The position numbers and the translations under genes were made by a program. A model generated the notes under the pieces. That model did not search any database. It was given only the letters and a program-made list of their open reading frames with translations, and was not told where the DNA came from. DNA of 64,000 bases from Heterobilharzia americana (lineage: Eukaryota > Platyhelminthes > Trematoda > Strigeidida > Schistosomatidae): assembly GCA_944470555.2 (NCBI GenBank), contig OX104127.1, forward strand, positions 119,688,741-119,752,740, written 5' to 3'. Below are positions 1-11,860 of this stretch, one piece after another. Numbering within the stretch: position 1 is the stretch's first letter; the number at the start of each line of letters is the position of its first letter.

Positions 1-137
1 CTCCTGCTTCAGTGAACATTGTACCCAAGTAGATGATGACCAGATATTTCGACTTACATATGCCAGTTACCTCATCTCATGCAGGTTCACAGCCATATCG
101 ACTGAATTTCCTCATACCTAATGTCATGCCTAACCCA

Positions 138-1690
138 TATGATAGTCGCCTCTGTGCTATCCGACTGAACGTTACAGTGAGAACTAAAAGGAATAGTGAA
201 ACTCGTCGTTGTCTCTTTGTAATCTCTGCTTACGCACCCACTGACTGCAGTTCGCATGACGAGTTCTACTGTGAAATGTCTAGTCTCCTCTCGAAAGCCA
301 AACGTTCGAACGTGGTAGTTGTTGCAGGTGACTTCAATGCACAGGTGGGTGGACTGAGTGAGGCAGAAAGGCACTTAGGTGGCACTTTCGGAATCTCGGC
401 TGAACGTACAGATAACGGTGATCACCTACTACAACTATGCTCAGATAACCGCCTATTTTTAGCTAGCACAAATTTCGGACATGAAGAAAGATACTGTCTG
501 ACGTGGCGTCCACTGAGCTCAACTCAGCGATGGACAAAGATAGACCACATTGCTATTGGTCATTGCTAAAGAGGATCGGTGGAAGACTGAAGCTCCTTCT
601 GGAGTACGTATTTGGACAGCGATCACGCGGTAGTCCGAGAGCGTATACACCTGCGTCTCAATAGACGAAAATGAAATTTGGCATAAAAACCACCACGAGT
701 GCTGTTGAACAACGAAAACACCAAAGCCGTGTTCAGTGAGAAGTTGGCTAGGCAGTTATCGGGACAAAACACTATTACTCACCCAGAAGAAGCTTGGTGC
801 CATCTCCAGTCTGCTGTAAAAGCAGCGCTGAAGACCGTAGCCAACCTCAAAATAATGACTAAAAAGAGCCAGTGGATATTATGTCAGCAGCTTCTTCCAA
901 ACTAATGGATGCACGTGAACGCACCCCTGCAGGCTCTGAGTACAATGAAGAGCGAGCACAACTTGAAAGTAGATTGAGAAAAAGTCTATGCAACGATCGG
1001 GAACAGTTGAGGGCGGTGAAGGCTAAAGAGATGGAAATGGCAGCGGCGGTTGGTAACAGTAGACAGTTATTTAGACTTATTAAGGAGACTGGGAGGGAAA
1101 GGTCAATAACAGTTAGTGAGGCTATAGCGGGGAAGGACGGATCTGCGATTCACTCGCAGGGGAGACGACTTGAACGATGGGCAGAACACTTCGAGGAACA
1201 GTTTAACTGGCCTCCGGGCACCATTTCGTTGCCCGCTACGCATACGTAGTCACCGATTGTCTCGTCACACAATGTTGGCTGAAGTAGGTCAGGGCTGCAA
1301 AAAAGCCTAAGATGGCCAGACTAAAACATGGTATCAATGTATGAAATCTTTGACTGTTGGTTTGAGCCATGTATGACGATGCAGACTGGGTGGTTGGGGT
1401 CCACGGGACAAGAAGAACCAGTGGTTGGAGACTGTAGGTGATCACATGGCTGAGAACAGATGTCAGTGGTGCAGAAGTATACACACATTATCCTTATCTT
1501 AACGCCATGCCAAATCTCACTATTTCTTCATTCTTCCATTCTCTCTTTTAGTACTTTATATTTCTCTTGACTGACTTTTTTCATCTTCATCTTTCACCTC
1601 ACTACCTTTCTACTTGACGCACTGAAAAGAGATGTGGCAACTCAGACGGTTGCGCAGTAATGCTTAGTCTTGTGTTGGTTTGGATGGATA
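138..1690 (+). mobile_element. RTE-A LINE, 5-prime truncated, internally deleted copy (copy 1)
   Basis: This is a degraded non-LTR retrotransposon of the same family as the element at 40,944-44,885. Similarity starts inside the apurinic-endonuclease (AP endonuclease) domain. It runs through the endonuclease and the linker before RT, then jumps at about 1,230-1,245 straight to the C-terminal tail (residues like RLPRHTMLAEV in the intact copy). It ends in the family 3-prime UTR near 1,690. All RT catalytic motifs are therefore missing. The copy is non-autonomous and dead. The family assignment rests on near-continuous protein similarity to the intact copy. The element ends are approximate. Confidence 0.9.
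141..1249 (+). pseudogene. RTE-A endonuclease and linker remnant
   Basis: Three frames carry pieces of one former polyprotein. The first piece shows the endonuclease motif AGDFNAQVG and the segment TDNGD, and ends at a stop after IDHIAIGHC. The second begins near 699 (LLNNENTKAVFSEKLARQL). The third, from about 872, is the linker up to the FEEQFNWPPGT region. A full RTE enzyme combines an AP endonuclease that nicks the target with an RT that primes on the nick. Here the frame breaks at about 567-700 and 870-900, and the downstream deletion, rule out a product. The upstream ATG at 33 lies outside the homologous region and is not a real start. Confidence 0.85.
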
Positions 1691-1867
1691 ACACTTCGGC
1701 TAGCCTTGCTTATACTCATTGGCTACTGTCCTGAAATATTTCTGGTGCAAGCCTATCAGTTTGTTATCGTCCTCTTTTCCGGTTAAATTTAATCTTCTGA
1801 ATAGCTGCAAGATTTGTAGGTCAATGTTCCATTCAGGAAGTGACTGAAAGGCGGACAACTGAAGAGG

Positions 1868-1980
1868 AACTGGAGGTCAACTGAACTGTTCCTCAAAGTG
1901 TTTCACCGGTGGTTCCAGTCGTCATCTCTGCGACTGAATTGCAAACCCCTGTTTCTGTGTTATAGTATCGCATCAACTTT
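1868..1980 (-). mobile_element. Short RTE-A fragment, reverse strand
   Basis: About 110 bp matches the RTE-A linker region around 42,775-42,870 in the same orientation as that (-) copy. The shared core is aactgttcctcaaagtgtt, followed by a diverged match through the SQGRRL-like segment. It lies 180 bp beyond the end of RTE-A copy 1 in the opposite orientation. It is therefore a separate relic or a rearranged piece. Confidence 0.7.
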
Positions 1981-2660
1981 TTCATCCCACTTTCCATGGT
2001 AAGTTTAAGCAATTCGTCAATATCAACGTGAAAAAAAGTCAAATTAGCGGCATTAAACAACTTAATCACTCATTACTATAGTCAGGCTAGCCTTGAGTTC
2101 AGTAAAATGTTCGATTGTAAGCTGTTCCTGCATGTTTCCTGAGACATTCTATTCACTAGCGGTGAAGAGAAACGGTGGCGAATCTGAGTTTGTCGAATAG
2201 TGATAATAGAATACACAGCAAATCTTGATGAGCAACTGGTTTGTTACTGCCACCGACAATTTACAGATATCATCGTTAACGTTCCACTATAAACCCAATG
2301 TGCGCTCGATCAGTAACGTGTCGATTAACAAGTCTCTAACTGTAGATTTCCGTTGTACTTCAAAAATTTAACACTGATAAATATCTGACCAGTTATACCA
2401 GTCAACTGTAGCTAAGGCATTAAGAATACCAAACAAAAAGCTTTCTGCTGAACCAAGCTGATCAAAGGACGCCAAACAATCGTCCACGTAAAAAGTTGTT
2501 GACAACAACCACTAGATCACAAGAATGTGGCATAGATATAGCTATGTGTAATGCAATGAAATGACAGTCTGGTCGACTGAGCAAAACACCATTCAGAGAG
2601 ATCCTCTAATGTTTCGTTGAGCAATCGCAAACCAACATTCCCGGTTTACGTGAAGTTAGA
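1981..2660. other. Interval with no recognised feature
   Basis: AT-rich sequence between the RTE-A fragments. I see no coding pattern, tRNA boxes or repeat unit that I can assign. Confidence 0.5.
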
Positions 2661-2664
2661 GCCA

Positions 2665-4690
2665 GGTGATGCGGTCCTGATCGATAGCTGCTACTGTGAC
2701 GTGGTAGTTCGGTTTACATATCACAAAGATCCAGTAGGCTTCGCTGGTGAAACGCTTGTTCCCCCGAGGTCTTAACATACCAGAAAGACCGGTTAGTGAT
2801 TAGACAAAAAGCAGTTACCATTATAAATAGGGAGTCTGAGGGCGTAATACTGCTGGCTGGACAAGAGTGGAACAGCAGTAAGGTGTTTCACTCGAATGAC
2901 CAACAGAACCACGCTGATGTCACCTCTATGGGAAGGAGTAGAAAAGGTCAGTCCTAAAGTTAGAGCACTCATATTGCCCCATCGCATGCCGATGCCAGCG
3001 TCATGGGTCCATAGTCCGTTTCAAAAGCAACAAACCAAAATCTCAAACTTGCAAAAAGGTCGCATATGACCTGCTTTAAACAGATGTCTCTTAGGCTCTG
3101 GGGTCACACATTAACTCTTTCTTTCCAGGTATTTCCGGAAGAACTAGCCCTTCCGAGATGTGGGCAGCCGAAGAATGTCAACTACCCTCACAACTCTTTC
3201 AGCGCTGAAGTCCTCTGAGATCGCCGTCTACCTACCACATCTTTATAATCTTCCTTCACGTCTCTGGACCAATAATCCTACGTCATCTTCAATCTATCCC
3301 AACTCTGCAGGTTTTGAGAACAACCTGAGTTCACACAACAGCACCCTTGGTTTCCTGAAACCGCGGCCTACATTAACTGTCCGCACCATCCGTCAAATCG
3401 ATCAAGCTTCACTAACCAAAAGTCTAGCAACCCGGGTTATGATGTTTGTGTACTGTCTTTTTGAGACACGCATACAGGACCACAAAATTCACCCTTCGAG
3501 TTTCTGAAGACTCGTTGGTCAATACTCGCGGTCTTGCAGGTGTGGTTACAGCAATGAGCAGTAAGGCAGAAGGTCCACTACTCAACTGGATCCCAGTCGA
3601 CAGTTACCAATTCACAGTTCGTCCAAGCAGTACAGTGAGGACTAAAAAGAGTAGTCAAACTCGCTGTTGTCTACACTTAATCGTTGATTACGCACCCACT
3701 GAGATGAAGTGAAGGATTAGTTTGCTGAAAACTGCCTAGTCTACTTCTGAAAGTCAAACATTCAGATGTGGTTTTTGTTGCAGGTAATTTCAATGCACAA
3801 CTGGGTAGGTTAAATCAAACAGAAAGGCACTTTGGTGGCACTTTCAGAATCCCAGCCGAACGGACAGATAGCGGCGATCGCCTACTACAACCGTGCTCAG
3901 ATAACCACTTATTTTTAGTCAGCACAAATTTCTGACATCAAGAGAGACATCGTCTGATGTGGTGTCCACCGAGCTCAACTCAGTGGTGGATACACGTGGA
4001 TCAATTTAGTATCCGCTGGAAGTTCGGTAGAAGACTGCCTCTCCTTCTGGGGCACCTATTTGGACAGTGAAAACGCGTTGGTCCAAGTGCGTACACGTCT
4101 GTGCCTCAATGGACGTAGAAAAACGATGGGAACAGGATCATTGCGTTTGCACCACGATATAAGGGCACTAAGGCCGCTCTCTCAGGGACAAACGAACAGA
4201 ATACTATCACTTATCCAGAAAAAGCTTCGTGCCATCTCCAGTCTGCTGTAAAAACAGCGTTGAAGACCGTAGCTAACTCTCAGATAAACGTTGAAAAGGA
4301 CTAATGGATCTCAGCAGCTTCTTGTGAATTGATGGATGTACACGAACGCATTCTTGCAGGCCTCGAGTGCAATAAGGAGCGAATGCGACCCAAACATAGA
4401 GTGGCGAAAGATCTACGCAGACTGCGAAAAGCGGTGGGTAGGATAAGCTAAAGAGGTGGAAAAGGTAGAGGTAATGGGTTACAGTAGACAGTTATTTAGA
4501 CTTCCTAAGGAAAATGGGGTGAAAAAGTCAGTGATTAGTAAGACTGTAGTGGAGAAGGATGGGTTTGTGATTTACCGGCAAGGGAGATGACTGAAACAAT
4601 GAATGGAACACCTGGGGAAATAGTTCAACTGGCCTCCAAGCTACAATCCAGTTGGGTCCTAATAAAACATAGAGATGGGACTCCTGGCGC
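2665..4690 (+). mobile_element. RTE-A LINE, 3-prime truncated copy with 5-prime UTR (copy 3)
   Basis: The left end matches the 5-prime end of the full-length RTE-A (reverse strand, near 44,880): both begin with gatagctgctac after a short diverged stretch. The similarity runs through the long 5-prime UTR (for example aacgcttgttcccccgaggt, and cagcagtaaggtgtttc). It continues through the N-terminal leader, the endonuclease and the linker, and is lost near 4,690, just before RT would begin. Loss of the 3-prime half is unusual for a LINE copy, since incomplete reverse transcription truncates the 5-prime side. It suggests a later deletion or recombination. Confidence 0.85.
3140..4660 (+). pseudogene. 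RTE-A leader and endonuclease remnant
   Basis: Frames at 3,160-3,507, 3,446-3,712 and 4,060-4,251 together follow the RTE-A leader (CGQP-like start, PSRL, and TVRTIRQIDQASLTKSLATR) and the endonuclease (ETRIQD, then SSQTRCCLHLIVDYAPTE). Many frameshifts and stops separate them. The pattern shows that the family's coding sequence extends well upstream of the endonuclease glutamate, as in the copy at 40.9-44.9 kb. No functional product is possible. Confidence 0.8.
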
Positions 4691-4699
4691 TCAGTCGAA

Positions 4700-7600
4700 A
4701 AAGTCTTAGTAGCCTGGAACGAGGAAGGATACCAGGCTCAGACTGGCTAGTACCACAGGTGTCCTACGATGGTGGCTAAGAATCACTGGTCAAGTTGTGT
4801 TATCTAGCTTATAGGAATCAGGTATGATCCTCCCTGAATTATCTCAATTACTTATTATCCTAAGATGGGAGAGGGGTGGAAATCCCCGTGATAAGCACTA
4901 GAGAATTGTCCTGATAAAAGTCTAAAGCTCTAAAATTACCAGATGTTTAAGCGAGTCACTCAGACTTGCTCATGAGTGTATTGAACAGACATTTGCCTTC
5001 CTCCAGGTTCTGAAACACACTGACATTAACTGTATTCCTTTCCCGGAAGGCAGTTTAGAATTGATCTTATTAGAGCAGAGGCACCCACTAATCATATCGA
5101 TCATCATGTCGAAATTTATTATTCTCATCCCTTCTTATCGTTTTACGATCTCTTACTACATCTAATTGCTTCCTTTCTTATTTTTACACTTTTTTGGTTA
5201 AAGGTTTCTTCGTCCTTGATGCACTCCTGTGAAGTATGGTAATTTGAACTGCTATCCAGATAGATAAAATCAAAGTAGATCCCTGAGCAGAAGTGCATTA
5301 ACTCAGGTTGCTTCACCATAAGATCATGCAAAGAACAAGTACTAGTATTCAAATGGCTTTCACAGATCGTACATTGGAAGTATGAATAAAATATTACTAG
5401 ACAACTGCATTTGAGTGTTGGTAACAGATGGGAGGAATAAAAATTACTGCTTTGACAAGCATATTAATAAGAAAACTTCACCCTTAAAAGAATCAGCAGA
5501 TTGGTTTTTGCAATCTGTCTAAGCAGCTAGGTAACATGAACAGACTATTCTAGCTAACCAAATTTCGAAGTAACTTGGCAAAAACTAAAAATAACAGCTT
5601 TATGGGGTGTGTCGGAGCAAAATACTAACTAACAGTTTCTAAGCGTACTTACTTTATCACTTCACAATGCCTTGCGTTACAAAGTAGACTCAATGCTCAT
5701 GTCAGGCTGGAAAATAAACGTCCACATCCTTTCCGAATTAAAAATCTCTGATCACGATTTCCTGACAGCACACTGTTCTTAGACCAGTCAAGTGCAGTAT
5801 GTGTACACTCAAGGTTAATACTTAATTCCGAAGACAATCAGGACTCCATAACAGCAAGAACATCACATAAATGTTCGGAAAATTTACTCACGGGAAATCC
5901 TAGATGATGAGCAAAACGTGCACCAGAGTACATATTAAAGGGAGACTATGGTCAAAAGGAACCATACTGTAAGGTAATTTGGAGAAGAACAAGCCAAATT
6001 TAGGCTGAGAAACTTCAAACTGTCAAAAGTATTGCACTTGTCTCTAGTTATTTCTGAGACGATAACCCAAAGACTACATTTCATGTAAATAGCTATTTCG
6101 CAATAAAATAAGAAATACATATAAAATAGGTTAACTGTCGACTAGTCTTCACATACTATTACCTCAAATGATAAAGAACAACACCCAACCACCCAACAAT
6201 ATATCAAAGTCCGTCACCTCTAAAAAGCTGCCATTTAGTGTATCGAGGCAGCTAAACAAACTTTTCAGAAAAATACAAGTCATGAGAATATATGAAGTTA
6301 GATCCAATTTATACTCTCACCATCATATCTTAAAAGTCACATTTCGGTTCGTGAATTTTGTCTGAGTTTAGTGAGTTACATCACTAGCATTAGTCCACTT
6401 GAATATGATTACGATCTTGAAGCACTAAGCGCTTAATTTGATTCGTTCTCTATTTAACTCCTGAATACATATTAAAGAAGTCAACCAATACTCAAATGCT
6501 ATTGTTTATTACAAATAGCCATCCAACGTACTCGCTAGACTAATGTTGAAGCACATCAACTAGCTCGTATTGAAACCTGGATACAGGTTTCCTTTCTTAA
6601 TTTCTCCCGTTCCCACTGAATCTTTGCAGGTGCTATAGCAATAGATGTAAACTTACAAATTTGCTTGTGGTTTTCGCCCTTGTCCCACTTGCATATGTAA
6701 GCTTACTGCATACTTTATAATTACAACATACATTTAATCTTAATGGTTGTGCTTGACGTTGAATTTGTAACTGAGTACTTGTTTGTTTGTCCAGCCACTG
6801 AATTATCTGTCCCTGGAACTCTACTAATTCCGCCTTTAAAGTTTGCTTTACTACCAATAAACTGCCCAAAATGTTTACGCACGCCCTTTAGATGGAGCTC
6901 TACTGAATGCAGATAAATCACACCACCAGGTACAGTAGAGAACACTAAGACGTAGTTGGATATATGAGTAACTCACTAGAGCCAGATTTGGATTTGCCAA
7001 GTCAGCGTCGCCCTCCTAAGATTTATGCCTTCTGAAGTATTTCAACACGCGTAACCTGTGGATACTAATGCAGTCATATTGAGCTAATTATTCATAAGTC
7101 ATTTAGTCATATAGTTTTTTGCTTTGGGGTCTGTGTTTTTGGAACATGACCTCTCAGCTGGTGAAGTATCTCCGCAAAATGCCGAATTTCCAGATGGATG
7201 TGACATTTAACTCGGTGAGACGGTGGTGCAAGCGCGGGAAACCTTTATAAGCCCTAAGTCGACGGCTGTGTATGATGTGGTGAAACAGGAAGCGAGGGAA
7301 ATCACTTCATAATTAGACCACAAGGTCGTCAATCAGCTTCTTACTGCTGTGTCTAGGCGACAGGATAGCTACACAACCTAGAGGACACATGAGAAGTCTA
7401 CTGTAGGATGGGAGACCGTCTGATCGGCTATGGTTTTTTCCACCACTCCACAGTGCCCAAAGAGTCCTACCATTTGGAGACAACTTTGTGGACTTTGATA
7501 ACTTAGACGACATTGGTCGTAAAATGCAGGAAATTTAATTCTAATGGTTCATATATTGCCAGTTAAAAATGGGATGCTTGTCCTGGAGCTTTAGAGAGCA

Positions 7601-8590
7601 AAATTGGTGACATGTTATAAAGGCTATCCTGAAGTAGGTCTCACAGCAGCCCACAGAATGTACGTTAACACACTTCAAAGCGTAGTGTGTGGTTTGACCA
7701 CCTTAGTTTTGGCAACTGTTCACTACTTTGTTGCCAAACGTGTGGTTATACTTGCACGCTTTTTAATCACCAGTCAGCAACCAATGTGGCTATCTGGCCA
7801 CTAGTTCTGGGCAATAATTGAAGTCTATCGATCAACTTTTGCAATCTTACCAATGCCCGAAGTGATGCAATACTATGCTGCTCTGTAACTTGGTAAAGTA
7901 TTTTGAAAGTCAGCTGGCTGGAAGGCTTGGAACCAGGTTTTGTGCATGCTGGCGTTTATCAGCAGGACTTATTTGCAACCATACCCGCCAGAATACTTTC
8001 GTTGACTGTTTTCTCTATGGCTGTCGACACAACGAATGTGACGTCTACTGCCAACATAGATCCCCTGTATCAGCTATAAAAGAGCAATAACAAATGGCAA
8101 AGCAGGGGGGTGGGGATCCATTTTGTTACGTCGGTGCTTACAACCTATAATATTTACGGTGATAAATTCAGACACAATATAAGCATGCTTCAGTTCGGTG
8201 GGGCCAGCCAGAAAAGATACAGCGAAGTGAGAGAACTCCTTGAAATGAGAAGTCGAAGTGTAATGTATCTGTATCACAAAAGGTCTATCTTATTCGGAGG
8301 GAAATCGCAGTGAAATTATGCGCAGGTAGAAGAAAGAATGCTATAGCGTGAAGAATAGAATATGGCGTTAGTCTAAGGGCAGATAAGATGGTAACAACCA
8401 GAAAACAAAATATTACGAAACATAATTAGCAGAACTCATTGGGTTGAAGTTGAAGCTTAGTGTAACCAGAAATTCCAGCAACTGGGTCCTAATGCAATGA
8501 AATAAATGCAGGGTTAGGAAATAAGCTAATGAGAAAAGTTGAAGATCAACAATAGATTCCGTTTTAAACACGTAAATTTGGCATTAGGCA
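4700..8590. other. Long interval with no assigned gene
   Basis: Nothing here resembles a known protein in any frame. The longest candidates are short and lack domain signatures. One pair of overlapping reverse-strand frames at 6,633-6,945 reads EFQGQIIQWLDKQTSTQLQIQRQ and GGVIYLHSVELHLKGV. The glutamine-rich stretch could be a decayed gag-like segment, but I cannot support that. Short frames at 7,313-7,513 and 7,604-8,090 are equally uninformative. Confidence 0.45.
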
Positions 8591-8599
8591 TTTGAAATA

Positions 8600-9130
8600 A
8601 TTGGTTTCCTTGGCGAATTCGCACAGTGTAACGAGGGATGGAGTTTGTCTGCTAAATGTGACGCAGTTGCTCAACGCACTCCGTGCGTTGTGATCACACG
8701 TTGAGTTGTCAAGGTGCTTTTATGTAAAAGTGGGAAGGAGGTGCGATGAGGCGAATGAATAAAGACAATACGAAATTTTTAAAAATAGGAAGTGATCAGG
8801 AAGAGTAATACACTTTCACACTTCTGTTGGCGTCAGGATGAGATCCAGATTATCAGGGATGGTTTAAGGCGGGATATATCATCTTATCACATCATCTTAT
8901 GGCCAAGGCTTCATTAAAGGCACAGTTTACACACCTACGGCAGTATGTTATTTTGTCAGTCACACATTTTAGCCATGAAAATATCTGCTAGTACGTGGCC
9001 TATTGAACTACCCATTGCCATTCCGTCGGCTTTGTGATACAGGACATTATCAGACCGGAACTAGAAATCTTCCGAACAGTATCAGAAGGAGCTTCTCCAA
9101 TTTAAATGTCTGCAAGTAATTTTGCAGTGA
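8600..9130 (-). pseudogene. Penelope-like element RT fragment (PLE-1)
   Basis: On the reverse strand near 9,040-8,965 the translation reads YHKADGMAMGSSIGHVLADI followed by FMAKM. This is the hallmark PLE motif (consensus Y-x-Q-x-DG-x-AMGSPLGP-x-LADIFMAK). About 15 codons later comes YCRRCVNCAFN, which occupies the position of the catalytic YCRYVDD. The catalytic aspartates are gone and stops are frequent. PLE RTs are related to telomerase and normally carry a GIY-YIG endonuclease, which I do not see here. Confidence 0.75.
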
Positions 9131-10040
9131 GTAGTGACTCAGGGGGGTCATTTAAGTTGCCTAAAACCATACTTTCTCATCCGGATGCAATGGGAGTGCT
9201 CAAGAAGTGCATCCAGAACTCCCTTCTCATCTTGTCTTTGTGGTCACTTTGAAAAGGCTTGCACATATCAACACCCGTCTTTTCGCCTGGTGCGTTGGAA
9301 TTACGCCAAGACCTAATTATAATGACTGCAGGGGGTTTACATATAGGTTTGGTCGTTATGGGTAGACTTGCCATTTATGGGGGCAGTAAAATGGGTACAA
9401 ATTTCGGATTAACTGAATGGACTTAGCATGACATGATTCAACGCAGTACGGTGACACTATATTACACTCTACATCTTAACCTTGCTCATCCGTGGTCAAA
9501 GAGTTTCGGGATGATCCCAGCTGATAATACGTAGTGGAGTGATTTGATCTGTCACCAATTTCATTGAAGGAGAAAGGAACGATATCCATAGTTTAGGCAT
9601 TTATTGCTCTCATCTTGATGGGTACACGTGATTTGACTCCATGCAAATGGATTCACCAGTTACTGTGGTCATTCAAGGTTTTACAGGCAAAGTGTGTAGG
9701 GCTAATGACACTGGTAATGATGTCCATCAAATGTGTTACGTTTTACCAGGCTTTCAATCTGTTTTAGTGGCAGCAGTTTGGACCTTATACCCATCGTTCG
9801 TGGTAATTCTTTTGTTACTGCTAAAGGGCTTGCCAATATGATTTCACGCCGCATTTATTATCGCGGACTGTATTCTCTTACAGAACATATTGGGTATGGC
9901 TGACGTGGCTTTGTCTTATGGGGTGTTTATTAGCAAACTGATACCATCCATAGGTTTACAGTTTTTTGCACATTGTTCCTTGATAATGTTGTGTCACAAA
10001 GTTGCTATGTTGATGCTTTTCGTCGATCTATTTTCGGCTT
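9131..10040. other. Interval with no assigned gene
   Basis: Contains short open frames on both strands (for example 9,641-9,841 +) without recognisable motifs. Part of it may be upstream PLE sequence on the reverse strand or 5-prime UTR of CR1-A. Neither can be shown by eye. Confidence 0.4.
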
Positions 10041-10098
10041 TTTTGGAACCTATTGCAATCCATGCTCACATCGGAACCCTCTAGTATAGTAAAATTTC

Positions 10099-10578
10099 TT
10101 GGTTCTGTCATTAATTGTAGAAGGTTTATTATCAGGCTCAAACTCTGATCTATCGCCCGAGGTTAAAAGTCCCGTCAGCGATTCCGGTCCGTTACTTAAG
10201 TTACTCGGTCTAATGGCTGACGTCGACAGCGATGTTAATAAAGTTAAGTCTGATATTCTGGGAGTCTTGAAGGCAGTCGTGAACATGCAGCGTAAGGTGG
10301 AATACCTCCTCCGACTCATGGATTTGTTAGACCCCAACTATTACTTCCCACTTGGTGGTTTAGTAAAGTGCGAGAGATTAGTCGACTTCGTGGCCAGTGG
10401 GGTAAGCGACCAAATGGGATCCTCCTACAGTTCAGTGGTCTTCAACATCCCTGACAACTCCCTAACAGAGCGGGTTAAGACCGGTTGTTTACGAGCATGC
10501 GGCTTGGCTGACTCAGCTTTTAGTGTCCGTCGCCTAGGGAAAAGAACAATCGGATTCCCACGTCCTGTTATATTTTAG
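10099..10578 (+). CDS. CR1-A ORF1-like protein, N-terminal piece
   Basis: A 159-residue frame with a predicted helical, coiled-coil-like middle (roughly residues 40-75: LKLLGLMADVDSDVNKVKSD and on to VEYLLRLMDLL). It ends in VRRLGKRTIGFPRPVIF, close to the VxRLGxxxxxxPRPxxx signature found in many LINE ORF1 and gag-like proteins. Such proteins bind and chaperone the element RNA. The frame stops at 10,578, where family members normally continue, so this is probably a truncated remnant. The start choice is uncertain because the frame's first ATG was used. Confidence 0.55.
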   Translation: MVLSLIVEGLLSGSNSDLSPEVKSPVSDSGPLLKLLGLMADVDSDVNKVKSDILGVLKAVVNMQRKVEYLLRLMDLLDPNYYFPLGGLVKCERLVDFVASGVSDQMGSSYSSVVFNIPDNSLTERVKTGCLRACGLADSAFSVRRLGKRTIGFPRPVIF

Positions 10579-10653
10579 TTTAACTGGCTGTGCAACGCAA
10601 AACACTTCTCTGACTCTCAGAGAATTGCAGTATCCACAATACCATATAGCAAA

Positions 10654-11860
10654 GTGAAGATTTCTCCCGACCTAACTTCTTGTCAGCGTCGCACACCGAA
10701 ATTTCGTGGCGGACTGACTTCACAAGCTTCACTGAAACCTCAAGATACCACAAGCAGGCGGCAGTTGAGTTGTGGGGGTGAAAGGCTGAATAGAACTCCA
10801 CTGACCTTTACCCCTTCCCCAGTTACCACTGAAAAACTCGCAAATACAACAACGAGCATAAGAAATGCCGACTCCATACCGCCAACATGCACAGATGTAA
10901 TATCCACAGGTCTAAATGACAACAAAAATCTTAGTGATTAACTACAAGGGTCCCGATGCAGTCAACCTGTTCATATCGCGCAGGTAGACCAGTCTGTGCG
11001 ACCCACCTCTTCGGCTCCGCCACTGAATGCAGTATCCCTAGGCGACGCGTCGTGGAGATCTGGACATTTTAATAACAAGCAGCTCTATCCAAAGAAATTA
11101 AGAAGCCCTGGTCGCCTGGAGCCATCTAGCCCCATGAATCTGTCTCAAGTTGATTAGTTCCCATAAAAACATGAGTGTAAAAACACTCCTCGCCCAGGAC
11201 AAGGAACCAAGACAATCTTGGCTAGCCATAATATGGTTCTTATTCACTTGTGAGATCATAGGCAAAGCGTACCACCACGGCGGGCCTGAACCACCCAAAA
11301 TGGGAGTTACGGTTTCAAGAATTGGCAATAAGTTTTTCTCGTCACATCCTACTGTACAGTTTCCGTCTGCCAGGGAATATAACTCCAGTGCACCAGCAAC
11401 GTACTTTAGTTCGCAACTCAAAGCGAATAAAATTAAAACCATCCCCTTCAGAGTTCAGACTAAGGGGCCTTTCACCTACCCCTGGTATCTGTAGCATCAG
11501 CCGCACCTATTTGGTGCTCTATGGGGGACATACTCTCCAGGGAACTTCGGAAAATACCTTTAGCTGGCTTCACAAAATAATAGCACCACTGGCTATGCAG
11601 ATGATGACACATATGAGTCAGCTGCTGTCAGCTATAGTCAGCGGCTAACTCAGTGGCAGAAATACTATGGTGACGCCCTCTCACCCCCCAGGCCAATAAA
11701 TGATCCATCATCGCCTGAGGGAACAGTGGGTAGTCCGGCATGTGACGCTATGGAACTTGCCTATATCCCGACATCTCCCGCCCCACATCCCGTAGACTCA
11801 GATGATGACCATGAAAGAACACTTTTATCCGATCTCGTTAGTGACCTGGCCCTTTTGTAG
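10654..11860 (+). pseudogene. CR1-A ORF1, C-terminal part, frameshifted
   Basis: Fragmentary frames at 10,654-10,941, 11,150-11,494, 11,322-11,648 and about 11,600-11,860. The segment DLTSCQRRTPKF resembles ELIPCQRRSRTKI in ORF1 of CR1-B (40.4-40.9 kb), linking the two elements. The last stretch (SYSQRLTQWQKYYGDALS, then an acidic tail with DSDDDHERTLLSDL) ends at a stop near 11,860. It is identical in the inverted copy at 32,214-32,455. Function would be RNA binding, but the frame is broken. Confidence 0.55.

Noticed and set aside
4860..4900. Shared repeat with 61,390-61,430 (gatgggagaggggtggaaatccc against gatggggacagggtgaaaatccc)
   Set aside because: Similarity is limited to about 25 bp of purine-rich sequence and does not extend on either side.
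6633..6945. Host exon or gag-like gene
   Set aside because: Overlapping short frames with a glutamine-rich stretch only. No domain, no splice pattern, no second copy to compare.
9641..9841. Aspartic protease of an LTR element
   Set aside because: A DTG occurs (ANDTGNDVHQ), but the surrounding residues do not fit the retropepsin pattern and no neighbouring RT in phase follows.
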